NCBI RefSeq assembly: GCF_003339585.1
Contig: NZ_QPKF01000001.1
Span: forward strand, 1,240,001-1,304,000
Direction: 5' to 3'
From: Exiguobacterium sp. RIT594
GTDB taxonomy: Bacteria; Bacillota; Bacilli; Exiguobacteriales; Exiguobacteriaceae
Length of the DNA stretch: 64,000 nt
Shown: piece after piece, positions 23,323 through 32,216 of the stretch
How the letters are laid out: every line of letters begins with the position of its first letter
Position numbering within the stretch: the stretch's first letter is position 1
Position numbers and translations under genes: made by a program
Notes under the pieces: generated by a model
Seen by the model: the letters and a program-made list of their open reading frames with translations, nothing else
Told to the model about the DNA's origin: nothing
Database searches by the model: none

Positions 23323-24228
23323 TTGACACTATTGATTGTATTTTTAGCCATCGTCTTCATCATGCTCGCACTGGACCTTGGCGTGTTTCACAGGAAAGCA
23401 CATGAGGTCTCGCTCCGCGAAGCCTGGACGTGGACGTTTGTCTGGATCGGACTCGCCGTCGCCTTTGGCGGTTGGTTGTTCTACGCACAAGGTAGTGACG
23501 CTGCCATTGAATACACGAGCGTTTATTTCATCGAGAAGGCACTCGCGATTGATAACGTCTTCGTCTTCTCACTCGTCTTTGCCTACTTCGCGATTCCGTT
23601 GAAGTATCAGCACAAAGTCTTGTTCTGGGGAATTCTCGGTGCCATTCTCTTCCGCGTCATCTTCATCGTCGCCGGAGTATCGCTTCTTGAGAACTTTGCA
23701 TGGGTGTACTATATCTTCGGTGCATTCCTTGTCTACACGGGTTACATGATGTTTAAGAACATCGGTCAGGAAACGTCGCTTGAAGAAAATAAAACGATCC
23801 GTTGGCTTGAGAAACGCTTGCCGATTACCCAAGACATCTCGTCCGGTAAGTTTACGCAACGGATTAACGGTAAATTGTTCTTCACACCGTTGTTGATTGC
23901 GTTGATCTTCATCGAGATCTCGGATATCGTCTTCGCCGTCGACTCGGTCGCAGCAAGTTTCGCGTACTCGCGTGATCCGTTCATCATCTTCTATGCGAAC
24001 ATCATGGCAATCCTTGGACTACGCAGTCTCTACTTCGTCCTTGCGAACCTGATTGACCGCTTCTACTACCTGAAACACGGTCTCAGCTTCATGCTCGTCT
24101 TCATCGGAGCAAAGATGATTTTCAGCGATGTTTACAAAATGCCAATCTGGATGTCACTCGGAACAATCGTCCTTGTCATCCTGATCAGTGTCATTTACAG
24201 CTTTAAAAAGACAAAAGCACAAAAGTAA
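23323..24228 (+). CDS. TerC family membrane protein
   Basis: A 301-residue integral membrane protein with about nine helices and the two TerC signature blocks: EKALAIDNVFVFSLVFAYF near 66-84 and IEISDIVFAVDSVAASFA near 190-207, with the conserved acidic residues in the helices. TerC/YceF/MeeF-type proteins act in manganese export and metal loading of exoenzymes in Bacilli; tellurite resistance is the historic name. TTG start behind AAAGGAGG. Monocistronic with a strong terminator. No yybP-ykoY manganese riboswitch is recognisable in the short leader. Confidence 0.9.
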   Translation: MTLLIVFLAIVFIMLALDLGVFHRKAHEVSLREAWTWTFVWIGLAVAFGGWLFYAQGSDAAIEYTSVYFIEKALAIDNVFVFSLVFAYFAIPLKYQHKVLFWGILGAILFRVIFIVAGVSLLENFAWVYYIFGAFLVYTGYMMFKNIGQETSLEENKTIRWLEKRLPITQDISSGKFTQRINGKLFFTPLLIALIFIEISDIVFAVDSVAASFAYSRDPFIIFYANIMAILGLRSLYFVLANLIDRFYYLKHGLSFMLVFIGAKMIFSDVYKMPIWMSLGTIVLVILISVIYSFKKTKAQK

Positions 24229-24246
24229 CTTCAGTGAACCGCAGGC

Positions 24247-24278
24247 AAGGAGGGAATCATCGATTCCCTCCTTTTTTT
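24247..24278 (+). terminator. Terminator of terC
   Basis: AAGGAGGGAATC-ATC-GATTCCCTCCTT followed by a T run. Confidence 0.9.
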
Positions 24279-24298
24279 CCGTTCCATCCATAACGACA

Positions 24299-24347
24299 AA
24301 AAAAGAGGAAAGACATCTCTTCTTACGGGATGTCTTTCCTCTTTTTT
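24299..24347. terminator. Terminator of sstT
   Basis: AAAAGAGGAAAGACATC and GATGTCTTTCCTCTTTT form a 17-bp perfect stem with A and T runs outside, just past the sstT stop. Confidence 0.9.
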
Positions 24348-24366
24348 ATGTCAGCATCAACACAAA

Positions 24367-25638
24367 TCAGCTGTTGACGACTTGTTCAGTTGGTTCTTCA
24401 GCCATGGCTGTACGATTAATTGATAAGTTTTCGCCTTCTTTTAAACGCTTTTTAAATTCGGCAGTCGCTGTAAACAGTACATCCGTTGAAGAGTTCAGTC
24501 CTGTTTCAAACGAATCTTGCAAGACACCGATGATGAATCCAACGGCTACGACCTGCATTGCGACCTCGTTCGGAATTCCGAACAAACTACACGCAAGCGG
24601 AATCAACAGAAGTGATCCACCCGCAACACCAGAAGCTCCACAGGCACAGACAGCAGCTAAGACACTTAAGATAATGGCTGTCGGAAGATCGACCGGGATG
24701 TTCAGCGTGTTGACTGCAGCAAGCGTTAAAACCGAAATCGTAATCGCCGCTCCCGCCATGTTGATGGTCGCACCGAGCGGAATCGAAATCGCATACGTCT
24801 CTTTATCCAGACCAATTTTTTTACATAATTCCATATTAACGGGAATGTTAGCAGCCGAACTTCGCGTGAAGAAGGCTGTAATCCCACTTTCGCGGAGACA
24901 TTTAAAAACAAGCGGATAAGGATTTTGACGGACGTTGATGAAAACGATCAGTGGATTTACGATGAGGGCAACAATAAGCATCGTACCAATCAAAACCAAT
25001 AATAAGTTACCATAACCAAGGAGTGATTTGAGTCCATTCTCTGTAATCGAAGCAATCACAAGTCCCATGATACCAAGCGGTGCGAGTTTAATGATCCACC
25101 CGACCATTTTCGCGACGGCATCCGAGACATTCGAGATGGCTATCTTCGTTGTATCCGATGCATTTTTGAGCGCTAACCCTAAAATGATGGCCCATGTCAG
25201 AATACCAATGTAGTTTGCTTGAACTAACGCATTGACCGGGTTATCCACCATATTCAAGACGAGTGTCTGGAGGACTTCAATTGCATTCCCCGGCGCAGCT
25301 AATTTCTCCGTATTCTCCGTCAGCGTAATGTTAACAGGGAACAGGAAGCTCACGATAACGGCTACAGCTCCCGCTAAAAACGTCCCGAGGAGATACAAGA
25401 AGACAATTGACTTCATGTTCGTCTGTTGTCCTTTTTTATGCTGGACAATTGCTGCCATGACCAGGAAAAATACTAAAACTGGCGCAACGGCTTTCAGCGC
25501 GGAAACAAACAGTGTCCCGAAGATGGTCAAGGATTTTGCCGCTTCAGGAATCGTTACAGCTAAAATAATACCAATAATCAAGCCGATTGCGATTTGTTTC
25601 ACTAAACTGATTTGGTTCCACATCTTCAACACTTTCAT
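24367..25638 (-). CDS. sstT: Serine/threonine:Na+ symporter SstT
   Basis: A 423-residue dicarboxylate/amino acid:cation symporter (DAACS family) closest in pattern to SstT, which imports serine and threonine with Na+. Diagnostic blocks: [36 protein letters not shown], and [18 protein letters not shown] with the substrate-binding reentrant loops. Eight helices plus two hairpins; full length. GGAGGGG precedes the ATG. A perfect palindrome matching the cre consensus lies 215 bases upstream, so carbon-source control is likely. Confidence 0.93.
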   Translation of the reverse strand: MKVLKMWNQISLVKQIAIGLIIGIILAVTIPEAAKSLTIFGTLFVSALKAVAPVLVFFLVMAAIVQHKKGQQTNMKSIVFLYLLGTFLAGAVAVIVSFLFPVNITLTENTEKLAAPGNAIEVLQTLVLNMVDNPVNALVQANYIGILTWAIILGLALKNASDTTKIAISNVSDAVAKMVGWIIKLAPLGIMGLVIASITENGLKSLLGYGNLLLVLIGTMLIVALIVNPLIVFINVRQNPYPLVFKCLRESGITAFFTRSSAANIPVNMELCKKIGLDKETYAISIPLGATINMAGAAITISVLTLAAVNTLNIPVDLPTAIILSVLAAVCACGASGVAGGSLLLIPLACSLFGIPNEVAMQVVAVGFIIGVLQDSFETGLNSSTDVLFTATAEFKKRLKEGENLSINRTAMAEEPTEQVVNS

Positions 25639-25999
25639 ACGTTCCCCTCCAGGTTCAAAACGAATAAGTTATTTAGAATTTGAAAAACAACGATTCTCTC
25701 TCCTATCCAAAAGACAGATAGTTTACTCGTTTATTTTTCTAAAAATTCTCTCAGTTTGTTGTGTTCTATTTTTACATAAATCCCGTGAAATAAAAACTAG
25801 TTTTTTGCAAGAAATCTGATTCGTTTAAGACGAGGTATCAAAAGATTAGGGATGCAATCGATTGCATAAATACGAAATCAAAGACCTACTTTTCCTTATA
25901 ATTTTCACGAAATCGCTTGATATCTAACAAAATGGACTGACCACTTTTAAGAAATAGACCATCATTTTTGGCGATGATCGCTCTAATAAAAATCAATAA
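25639..25999. other. Gene-free upstream region of sstT
   Basis: About 360 AT-rich bases. It contains the cre-like palindrome at 25852-25867 and a weak stem CTATC/GATAG in the presumed sstT leader. I searched for glycine and other amino-acid riboswitch cores and a T-box and recognised none. Confidence 0.5.
25852..25867. promoter_or_regulatory. Perfect 16-bp palindrome, cre-like
   Basis: ATGCAATCGATTGCAT is a perfect palindrome and fits the cre consensus WTGNAANCGNWNNCW at every position. It could be bound by CcpA or another LacI-family protein. It lies upstream of sstT. Confidence 0.6.
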
Positions 26000-26026
26000 A
26001 AAAAGCATCCAAAAAAGATGCTTTTT
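26000..26026 (-). terminator. Terminator of the secreted helical protein
   Basis: AAAAAGCATC and GATGCTTTTT form a 10-bp stem; the minus-strand tail is a T run. Confidence 0.8.
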
Positions 26027-26048
26027 GTCGTAAAGTCAGACGATTTTT

Positions 26049-26900
26049 TTACTTTTTCGTCATGTAGACTCCAATGATTTTTGTGTATAACGCATCTAAT
26101 TTCGCGTTTTCTTCAACCAGGATCGTTTCTTTTGTATTCACAAACAGTTGGTTCGCTTCTTCAAATTTACCGGCGTAAACTAGCAGTCTGATTGCACCGC
26201 GTTTGTCTCCGACGATTTCCGATGAGTCTTCACGAGCATACAGAAGCCGATCATATACTTGATCCATGATTTCGTTTTTCTCGTCTGCACTGAAGTTATT
26301 AGCATCCAGGTAAGCCTTCAAACGATTGGCGTAGTCCTTATAGTCGAGAACCGTTAAGTCTTTTGTAATCGATCCATACTGGCCTTCAAATAACTTGATT
26401 TGCTTATTTTCGTAGTCAACAATCACTTTATAGAGAGCCTGTCCTTCTTTGGTCAACACCTTTTCCGCCTTCGTCAAACGAATGGTTTCTTTTTTCAACG
26501 CCGCAATTCGTTTGTCCACAGCCTTTCTTTCCTTCTGCGTGTTCACTTCTTTAATCAGCTTTTTCAAGGCTTCCGCTTCTTTTCGTGCCTTCTTACGGTC
26601 CGTCATATACTGTTTTGATTTTTTGTTTTTCGCATCCACTTTGGCGCGGTACACAGAATCCGTGATGTAGTCCGGTACTTTGATTCCGCCCAGATTCCCC
26701 ATATGGAAGAGTGTGCTGCCGTACGATGCTACGACTTTCGTTTGTTTGGCGCGATACTTTTTATAGTCGAATTTTTTCTTGGCGACTTGAGTCGTCTTGG
26801 TCGAAGCGTCCGCTACACCACTGCTTACTCCGACACCCGTCAATACAAGAGCCGTTACAAGCGTACTTGCCACCGCTTTACGAACCGTTACTTTTTTCAT
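26049..26900 (-). CDS. Secreted alpha-helical protein of unknown function
   Basis: A 283-residue protein with a classical signal peptide (KKVTVRKAVASTL, hydrophobic core, cut near VADAS) and a lysine-rich helical body. Residues about 80-165 are a long charged helix (KKSKQYMTDRKKARKEAEAL...) likely to form a coiled coil; three further helices follow. No family recognised. AAGGACGTGACAGG precedes the ATG. Extracellular or wall-associated by prediction. Stands alone between two terminated units. Confidence 0.65.
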   Translation of the reverse strand: MKKVTVRKAVASTLVTALVLTGVGVSSGVADASTKTTQVAKKKFDYKKYRAKQTKVVASYGSTLFHMGNLGGIKVPDYITDSVYRAKVDAKNKKSKQYMTDRKKARKEAEALKKLIKEVNTQKERKAVDKRIAALKKETIRLTKAEKVLTKEGQALYKVIVDYENKQIKLFEGQYGSITKDLTVLDYKDYANRLKAYLDANNFSADEKNEIMDQVYDRLLYAREDSSEIVGDKRGAIRLLVYAGKFEEANQLFVNTKETILVEENAKLDALYTKIIGVYMTKK

Positions 26901-27026
26901 CCTGTCACGTCCTTTTTTATGTGGGTTGTGTTCCAGTTAGTTTCTATTCCAAGGAAATAAGTAAATATATTCCATACCTTCAGTTTATCATGTCCGGATG
27001 CTGTTGTTGAACAGAATTCATATGGA

Positions 27027-27260
27027 TTACCACTTTATTTTGTCTGCCGGAATGACGAGATAGATTCCTAAAATAATCAAAATTCCGAACAGGATATAAT
27101 CTGTTGTCGGTAAGCCCCCTCCCCAGGCAATATCCCCATCTTTCGTGACGATCATAGATCCCACCTCAGTAATCGTATCCGTCATTTTGTCGAGTTGAAT
27201 GATCAGCATGCCGAATAATATCGTCTGCACGATGATCAAAACACCAATCCATTTTTTCAT
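27027..27260 (-). CDS. Small membrane protein
   Basis: A 77-residue protein with two transmembrane helices (about 4-24 and 55-72) joined by an extracytoplasmic loop with DGDIAWGGGLP. AGGAGGAGCC precedes the ATG. It follows the ankyrin gene by 22 bases on the same strand and is probably co-transcribed with it. Function unknown. Confidence 0.6.
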   Translation of the reverse strand: MKKWIGVLIIVQTILFGMLIIQLDKMTDTITEVGSMIVTKDGDIAWGGGLPTTDYILFGILIILGIYLVIPADKIKW

Positions 27261-27282
27261 ATTAGGCTCCTCCTGTTTCTGT

Positions 27283-28053
27283 TTATAAGAGTGTCACGAT
27301 TTCCGGATAACGATGTTTGACGGCAAAATCGAGTGCCGTTCTTCCTTCCGCGTCTGGATGCTGTCGATTGGCACCGTGTTCCAACAATAATTTGGTGATT
27401 TCGGTTAAACCGTACTGACTCGCCAGCATCAAAGGGGTATTGTTCTCATTTAACGGATTTTCGATTTCAATGTCAGCTCCTGCTGCCAGTAATGCCTGTA
27501 TCGCTTTGACATGTCCTTCCCCGACAGCCAGATGGAGCGGTGCGAAGCCGTTCCTTTCCATCCGGTTGACATCGGCTCCCGCTTCCGCCAGCATACGAAT
27601 TTTCTTTATTTTTCCTTCTTGAGCTGCATAATGCAGTGGCGTATACCCTTCTCCATCATCTGTCTGCCAATTCACCAGTGCCCGGTCTTCCAGTAATCTT
27701 CGGAAAACCCGCTTGTTGCCGGAATGGGCAGCGATAAAATGCAGTGCCGTAAAGCCGTGCCCGTCAAAATCAAGGGTTGCATCGCGACCAATCAGTTGAA
27801 TCGCGATTTCACCCTGCTTTTCATACAAGGCGAGATGCAACGGTGTCAGACCATCTTTATCGCGTTGATTGATGTCCGCCCTATGATCAAGCAACAGCGT
27901 GACGATTTCGTCGTACCCTTCCTCGATTGCCCAGTGCAGTGCGGCAGATCCTTCTTCATCGAGCGCATTCAAATCATCTCCGCGCGCGATACATGTCTTC
28001 ATCTTTTTGATATTTCCGAAAAAAGCATAATCTTGAATGGATTTTTTAGGCAT
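27283..28053 (-). CDS. Ankyrin repeat protein
   Basis: About 256 residues made almost wholly of seven ankyrin repeats from residue 10 on (for example GSAALHWAIEEGYDEIVTLL, GLTPLHLALYEKQGEI, GYTPLHYAAQEGKIKKI, GFAPLHLAVGEGHVKA, NTPLMLASQYGLTEI). Each repeat keeps the TPLH turn and the GA(D/N) hairpin. No signal peptide or membrane segment, so a cytosolic protein-binding scaffold. Ankyrin proteins are frequent in poly-immunity loci, which starts just downstream. Start at the ATG at 28053 behind GGGGAG. Confidence 0.9.
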   Translation of the reverse strand: MPKKSIQDYAFFGNIKKMKTCIARGDDLNALDEEGSAALHWAIEEGYDEIVTLLLDHRADINQRDKDGLTPLHLALYEKQGEIAIQLIGRDATLDFDGHGFTALHFIAAHSGNKRVFRRLLEDRALVNWQTDDGEGYTPLHYAAQEGKIKKIRMLAEAGADVNRMERNGFAPLHLAVGEGHVKAIQALLAAGADIEIENPLNENNTPLMLASQYGLTEITKLLLEHGANRQHPDAEGRTALDFAVKHRYPEIVTLL

Positions 28054-28207
28054 ATTACACTCCCCTTTCAACGAGAATTTTCTCGTATGGATATTATTTA
28101 CAATTAAAATCACTCATGTCAAGATAACAGTATGAACAAGAAGCGCTTGAGTACATACTTGCTCCAAGCAACTTTAATGTCGAAACATAGTGGGAGGGAC
28201 GTAACCA

Positions 28208-28297
28208 ATGAAAAAGCAATTGGCTTATGCCGGTTCATTCGCGTTATCTATCATCGTAATCATTGCGATTCTTAAATTAGTCGGAGTTGATATTTAA
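28208..28297 (+). CDS. 29-residue single-helix membrane peptide
   Basis: ATG at 28208 behind GGGAGGG (9-base spacing) opens a 29-codon gene: KKQLAYAGSFALSIIVII followed by AILKLVGVDI. One transmembrane helix with positive N-terminus; size and shape fit small regulatory or type I toxin-like peptides, but nothing proves either. It is followed by a strong terminator, supporting expression as its own unit. Confidence 0.55.
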   Translation: MKKQLAYAGSFALSIIVIIAILKLVGVDI

Positions 28298-28336
28298 ACT
28301 ATTGACTGACGTTTGACAATTTAAATTAATGTATAG

Positions 28337-28378
28337 AAAAAGAAGGAGACGACTTACATCGTTACCTTCTTTTTTTTG
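28337..28378 (+). terminator. Terminator of the small peptide gene
   Basis: AAGAAGG-ag-ACGA and TCGT-ta-CCTTCTT form a stem, followed by an eight-T run. Confidence 0.7.
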
Positions 28379-28478
28379 CAAGTCGCGTCAAAAAGCGTTT
28401 CATCATTAAAAACTTTTCATCGTATATTAGATACATCGAAAATAGCGTACATGACGCATGACGCTTCACTTTATGATT

Positions 28479-28577
28479 TCAATTGTTTGAAACCGCAAGG
28501 CTGGTAATCGTCCGCTTGAACTTCGGATGATTCGCAATTCGACCTGTAAAGTTTTGGACCCAGTAGTCTGTAATCAT
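28479..28577 (-). CDS. Possible 32-residue peptide or gene remnant
   Basis: An ATG-started frame of 32 codons (ITDYWVQNFTGRIANHPKFK...) with natural-looking composition but only a weak purine stretch (AAGAGA) before it. It may be the N-terminal remnant of a lost gene of the immunity cluster. Low confidence. Confidence 0.25.
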   Translation of the reverse strand: MITDYWVQNFTGRIANHPKFKRTITSLAVSNN

Positions 28578-28674
28578 CGGTATCTCTTGTCGTTGAATGA
28601 CTTATAAGGTGTATCGATTGATGTTGAACACCTTATTCTTTCTTCCTAAAGTTACGCAAACAGGATGTTAAGTT

Positions 28675-29358
28675 TCACTCATCGAAATCCGGATACTCTG
28701 TAATTTTGCGTCTACTGACACGTTTATCTTGTCCAATTTGATCCGTTTCTTTCAAATGGTACTGCACGACAAGTAACACCAACATGACCGCGGACAAAAC
28801 AGATAAACTGGCGTAGTATGGCTGTACTTCCCGCTCCAGTTCAAAAGCGGACAAGACTTGCAATACCATCAATGCACCAAACATTCCGTGAAAATACCGC
28901 CGGAAAGATTTCGGCAGACCAACCTGACCAAATGTCTCATACCAGACGTAAAGTCCTAAACCGAATGCAAAATTATTAAGCCTCTCGTAAGGAAGGACGA
29001 ACAAGAGAATCCCGAGTCCAAGGAGCAGCCACGCCAAACGAATGGCCGGCTCAAAAAAGCCAGGATCAAGAGGTGGTTCTTCCGGTTCATCAATGACGTG
29101 CGCTGCCTGTTCTGCCTCTGTCAGCGGTCGAAAGCCGAGTGCTTCTTTTTCTTCGGCCAACTGACGCATCCGCTGTTTCATGCCAAAATAGAACGGGAAC
29201 CGCTCTGTCGTGACCTCCCCTTCGTTCGTTTGACCATTGGCCTGCTCTTGGACGGAGACCTGATAAAGCGTCCGCCCCACCCGGTAACAGACCCAGTAAT
29301 CGACGGTTTGACTGATCTCTCGTTTTAATTGAATCAGTGATTCTTGTTTATCCTTCAT
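28675..29358 (-). CDS. WGR-like domain membrane protein
   Basis: A 227-residue protein. The N-terminal ~85 residues follow a WGR-like plan: DYWVCYRVGRTLYQV, then a charged helix MKQRMRQLAEEKEALGF. Four transmembrane helices follow (about 108-205). It shares this plan with the products at 29348-29974 and 35715-36281 and the N-terminus of that at 38523-39062. AAGGAG precedes the ATG; the start overlaps the stop of the upstream paralogue by 11 bases, so the two are coupled. WGR domains in PARP proteins bind DNA, but the W-G-R residues themselves are not kept here. Function unknown. Confidence 0.6.
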   Translation of the reverse strand: MKDKQESLIQLKREISQTVDYWVCYRVGRTLYQVSVQEQANGQTNEGEVTTERFPFYFGMKQRMRQLAEEKEALGFRPLTEAEQAAHVIDEPEEPPLDPGFFEPAIRLAWLLLGLGILLFVLPYERLNNFAFGLGLYVWYETFGQVGLPKSFRRYFHGMFGALMVLQVLSAFELEREVQPYYASLSVLSAVMLVLLVVQYHLKETDQIGQDKRVSRRKITEYPDFDE

Positions 29359-29974
29359 GCGGTGTGATCTCCTTCGTTGTCAGTTCCTTTAATTGTTGAG
29401 TCGTGTACAGCAAGAGGATGAATCCTGCGATAAGGCAGACGGTTCCGTTGGCAGAAAGATTAAATGGTTCTAAATAATCTTTTGATGAACCGGCCAATAC
29501 AAAAAAGAATACGCCTCCCGACCAACGATAAAAACGGGCACGGGCTGTTTTCCCTTCAATATAGATCGGATAAAAGAAAGATAAGAACACAAGCGGAATA
29601 TATCCCGGGATCGGTAACAGACCGGTCAATGTCGATAATCCGCACAGCATGAGCAAGAGAGCACTCAGGAGACGTAATTTGATGTTGCGCCGATCTGAGC
29701 GGTAGTCCATCGCCTCAGATTGAGAAAAAGGTGCTTTCAAGTACCCCTCCTCCATCTTTTGACGCATCCATTCTTTTTTCTGACGATAGGCGGCAAATAT
29801 ATTTTTAAAAGGAATTCGAACAGTCGCCGTCTCCTCGTTAATTTCAATCATGTCTTCACTATTCAGGGCTGGTTCTTTACGGGCAACGCCTTCCCTGACG
29901 AATAACGTGCGTCCTTCTTGATGATAGACGACATGATAGACTTCATCGTCAATTTGCTTTAATAATTGCACCAT
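29348..29974 (-). CDS. WGR-like domain membrane protein, paralogue
   Basis: A 208-residue paralogue of the downstream product. N-terminal block YHVVYHQEGRTLFVREG, then FKNIFAAYRQKKEWMRQKMEEGYL, then about four membrane helices (105-195). AAGGGAGC precedes the ATG. Overlap with the next gene indicates translational coupling of a tandem pair that arose by duplication. Confidence 0.6.
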   Translation of the reverse strand: MVQLLKQIDDEVYHVVYHQEGRTLFVREGVARKEPALNSEDMIEINEETATVRIPFKNIFAAYRQKKEWMRQKMEEGYLKAPFSQSEAMDYRSDRRNIKLRLLSALLLMLCGLSTLTGLLPIPGYIPLVFLSFFYPIYIEGKTARARFYRWSGGVFFFVLAGSSKDYLEPFNLSANGTVCLIAGFILLLYTTQQLKELTTKEITPHEG

Positions 29975-30082
29975 GCTGGTAGCTCCCTTTACATTGCTGT
30001 ATATATAATTTTTTAAGACTGCATCCTACACCTTCAGTCGTGTGTGATGAATGATGCCCGCCTATTATTTCTTCTCTTTTCC

Positions 30083-30340
30083 TTACCAAACTTCGTTGAC
30101 ACCATACAGTAAAAGTACCCCTCCTGCTAAGCAGAAATAACCGTATTGTCTGACGGATAATGAACTAAAGAGGATGACACCAATTGATAAGAGAAGACTG
30201 AGCAAAAACGAATCGACATGATCGACCCCGTCTCCATGCCCGGATAGCGGCGTTTTGTTCGCATGCTTCGATCGGATGAAGTACGTTCCTAATATCAATA
30301 AAAAGAGTCCGACAGCAAGACCGATGAATGGTAAGATCAC
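30083..30340 (-). CDS. Small membrane protein, paralogue of the product at 36722
   Basis: About 85 residues with two to three membrane helices: one at the N-terminus (PFIGLAVGLFLLILGTYF), then IRSKHANKTP, then a C-terminal pair ending SVRQYGYFCLAGGVLLLYG. The product at 36722-36958 has the same layout and ending (SVKQYGYLCFAGGFLLLYG). Start at GTG 30340 with GGAGG 8 bases before it. The two copies each lie next to WGR-like membrane genes, so the neighbourhood has been duplicated. Function unknown. Confidence 0.65.
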   Translation of the reverse strand: MILPFIGLAVGLFLLILGTYFIRSKHANKTPLSGHGDGVDHVDSFLLSLLLSIGVILFSSLSVRQYGYFCLAGGVLLLYGVNEVW

Positions 30341-30364
30341 GAACGATTCCTCCAAGATATGTAT

Positions 30365-30768
30365 TCATTTTCATTAGATAGCAAGTTTATTTTGATAAAG
30401 ATATTATATACTAAATACGATATTTTCCTTTATTAAGTTTCACTCATGAAAAAAATCCCAAATTAAATATTTAGAGATCGTATTCAAGGAACGTGATTCT
30501 CCCTGTCGGTTATCGACAAGATGCTTAGGAATACTACATACAGAAAAAGCCGACATCGCTGACTATATGTAGGCTTCGTTTGATTATCGTGAGTTTTAAT
30601 GGATTGACCGTACTTCTCTTGATCGCAACAATTAATTATGAAGTTTTAAAACCTCTTATACGAAAGGCTTACGATTGAAGTCTACTAATTCATCCGTGTC
30701 GAATAATAGATTTTCGAATTAATCCGCTCGATGCTGTTCGATATATTTTTCTTCTAATTTAAATATTT
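30365..30768. other. Gene-free stretch
   Basis: About 400 AT-rich bases without a convincing gene on either strand; it contains the terminator-like hairpin at 30544-30576. Confidence 0.5.
30544..30576 (-). terminator. Possible terminator
   Basis: On the minus strand AAGCC-t-ACAT and ATGT-c-GGCTT form a stem with one mismatch, followed by TTTTT. It lies about 190 bases past the nearest minus-strand gene. Confidence 0.5.
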
Positions 30769-31053
30769 TTACGGGAATACGACTATAAGTACAGAAAAAC
30801 AAATAATGGTGATTAAAATCATCCCAAGCGTCATTACTAGGTTAAACGTCCAATAAGGTATTGATTGATTCTTATAAACATCCAGTCTCTTGATTGGCAA
30901 GAAAAATATTAACCAAATGGTAATCATGAAAAAAGCAGATAAAATACGTTTATCCGAAACTAACTCATCGATTGAAAATCTTATGATAATCCACATTCCT
31001 ATGTTAATCACAAATGCTGCGATGAAAGATCTTATTAATATTGATTTATTCAT
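30769..31053 (-). CDS. Small membrane protein
   Basis: A 94-residue protein with three hydrophobic helices (about 9-27, 38-53 and 68-93). GAGGGGAC precedes the ATG. AT-rich. No family recognised. It follows the next gene upstream by 29 bases and may share its transcript. Confidence 0.55.
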   Translation of the reverse strand: MNKSILIRSFIAAFVINIGMWIIIRFSIDELVSDKRILSAFFMITIWLIFFLPIKRLDVYKNQSIPYWTFNLVMTLGMILITIICFSVLIVVFP

Positions 31054-31082
31054 ATTGTCCCCTCAGTTGTATTGATCGTTGA

Positions 31083-31478
31083 TTAATCACCCCAAAAACA
31101 AATCAACGAATTTTGGTCGACAGCCATGATACACATTCGTTTAAGTAATTCCAAAAATTGATGTAGTTCCATTATTAACTCATCTGATTGATGGATCATC
31201 CAAGGTTCGTTTGGATAGTAATCTCCTTGATTCAATAACCGTGCTTCCTTTGGTGTGCAATATTTTTGAATTAGGAATTCGCAGATTCCGATCAGCTCGT
31301 TCACTTCCCTTGCTAAAAACAATCGATCCGCATAGGAATCTAGATGAATCAGCAAATCACAACGATCAGAAACGCTGGAGAAGTCCTGAATCAAAAAACT
31401 GTGAACACGACTCGGGTAACGGAGAATATCTTTTTCTTCTTTCGGAACTTCTTTTAAGCTCGTACTGATACCAAACAT
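31083..31478 (-). CDS. Hypothetical soluble protein of the immunity cluster
   Basis: A 131-residue soluble, mostly helical protein. Blocks: SLKEVPKEEKDIL, CDLLIHLDSYADRLFLAREV and a C-terminal DQNSLICFWGD. AAAGGAGAG precedes the ATG. Family not recognised. Its size, acidity and surroundings fit an immunity-type protein, but this is inference from context only. Confidence 0.5.
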   Translation of the reverse strand: MFGISTSLKEVPKEEKDILRYPSRVHSFLIQDFSSVSDRCDLLIHLDSYADRLFLAREVNELIGICEFLIQKYCTPKEARLLNQGDYYPNEPWMIHQSDELIMELHQFLELLKRMCIMAVDQNSLICFWGD

Positions 31479-31523
31479 ATTTTCGTCTCTCCTTTCTTTA
31501 AGGTTTGCCGGCTTTACTTTTCC

Positions 31524-32141
31524 TTACTCATAGTAATCGATGCCGTCACCTTCAGGCAGTAACGCTTTCACTTTGTCCTCTTTATCAAAGCAGACTTCAT
31601 TCGAAAACAGATAATAGCCCATGAAATCGTGTTCGATCGTGATGAAAGACATTTCTTCCGTTGTATGAACGACAGGAATGACACGTTCTTTTCTGAAAAA
31701 CCATCCTTTAACCATTCTCAGCTCAAACGTCAGGAGATTCGTAAACGACAGGAAATAAAAATCGTTTGCAGCAGCATACCAGTACGTTTCGTCCAACAGA
31801 AGTTCCAGTTCGCTAGCATCGTTCACTTGAACACTGTAATAAGGTCTGCGCTTATCCGGTGAAAACTTCGTGTAAGACAATTTTTCCCGCTGAAAAAACA
31901 ACTCTATATCCTCATCTGTAAATCCGCCACCAAACGTCACGAAGATTGGGAATCGATTCAGACGTATCAAAAAATGCTTTAATACATCGTTCGAATCAGC
32001 TTGGTGGTCTCTTTTCTCCTCGTTTGGGATACATCCCATCGAGTAAATTGACTTGATGTATTCTGGTTCATCGATGTCTAGATAGCTGTGCTTGATCATT
32101 TTTTTATGATCTTTATGCTCCTCGAGATAGATATATAGCAT
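31524..32141 (-). CDS. Unnamed immunity-like family, member 1
   Basis: About 205 residues. It shares three ordered blocks with the products at 37836, 43276 and 44026: block 1 RFPIFVTFGGGFTDEDIELF, block 2 ELELLLDETYWYAAANDFYF, block 3 with a Gly/Phe turn (EHDFMGYYLFSN). All four are soluble, acidic and about 205-230 residues. No published family name is known to me. Start at the ATG at 32141 behind GGAGGGAGG. Best explained as immunity-type proteins because of gene context, not by direct evidence. Confidence 0.6.
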   Translation of the reverse strand: MLYIYLEEHKDHKKMIKHSYLDIDEPEYIKSIYSMGCIPNEEKRDHQADSNDVLKHFLIRLNRFPIFVTFGGGFTDEDIELFFQREKLSYTKFSPDKRRPYYSVQVNDASELELLLDETYWYAAANDFYFLSFTNLLTFELRMVKGWFFRKERVIPVVHTTEEMSFITIEHDFMGYYLFSNEVCFDKEDKVKALLPEGDGIDYYE

Positions 32142-32216
32142 AAGTCCTCCCTCCACGTATCCTATTTGTCCCACATTTACTAAACGAAACTTTCCTATGC
32201 ATCATGATCCAGTTAT

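Larger units (their letters stand above)
28298..28674. other. Gene-poor stretch
   Basis: About 375 bases with the terminator at 28337-28378 and one short minus-strand frame at 28479-28577. A weak inverted repeat AAGGTGT/ACACCTT lies at 28607-28632. Nothing else recognised. Confidence 0.5.

Noticed and set aside
25639..25851. Glycine riboswitch or T-box in the sstT leader (GGAGAGAGA near 25695)
   Set aside because: No paired aptamer cores, no T-box sequence and no specifier stem recognised; the purine run alone is not evidence.
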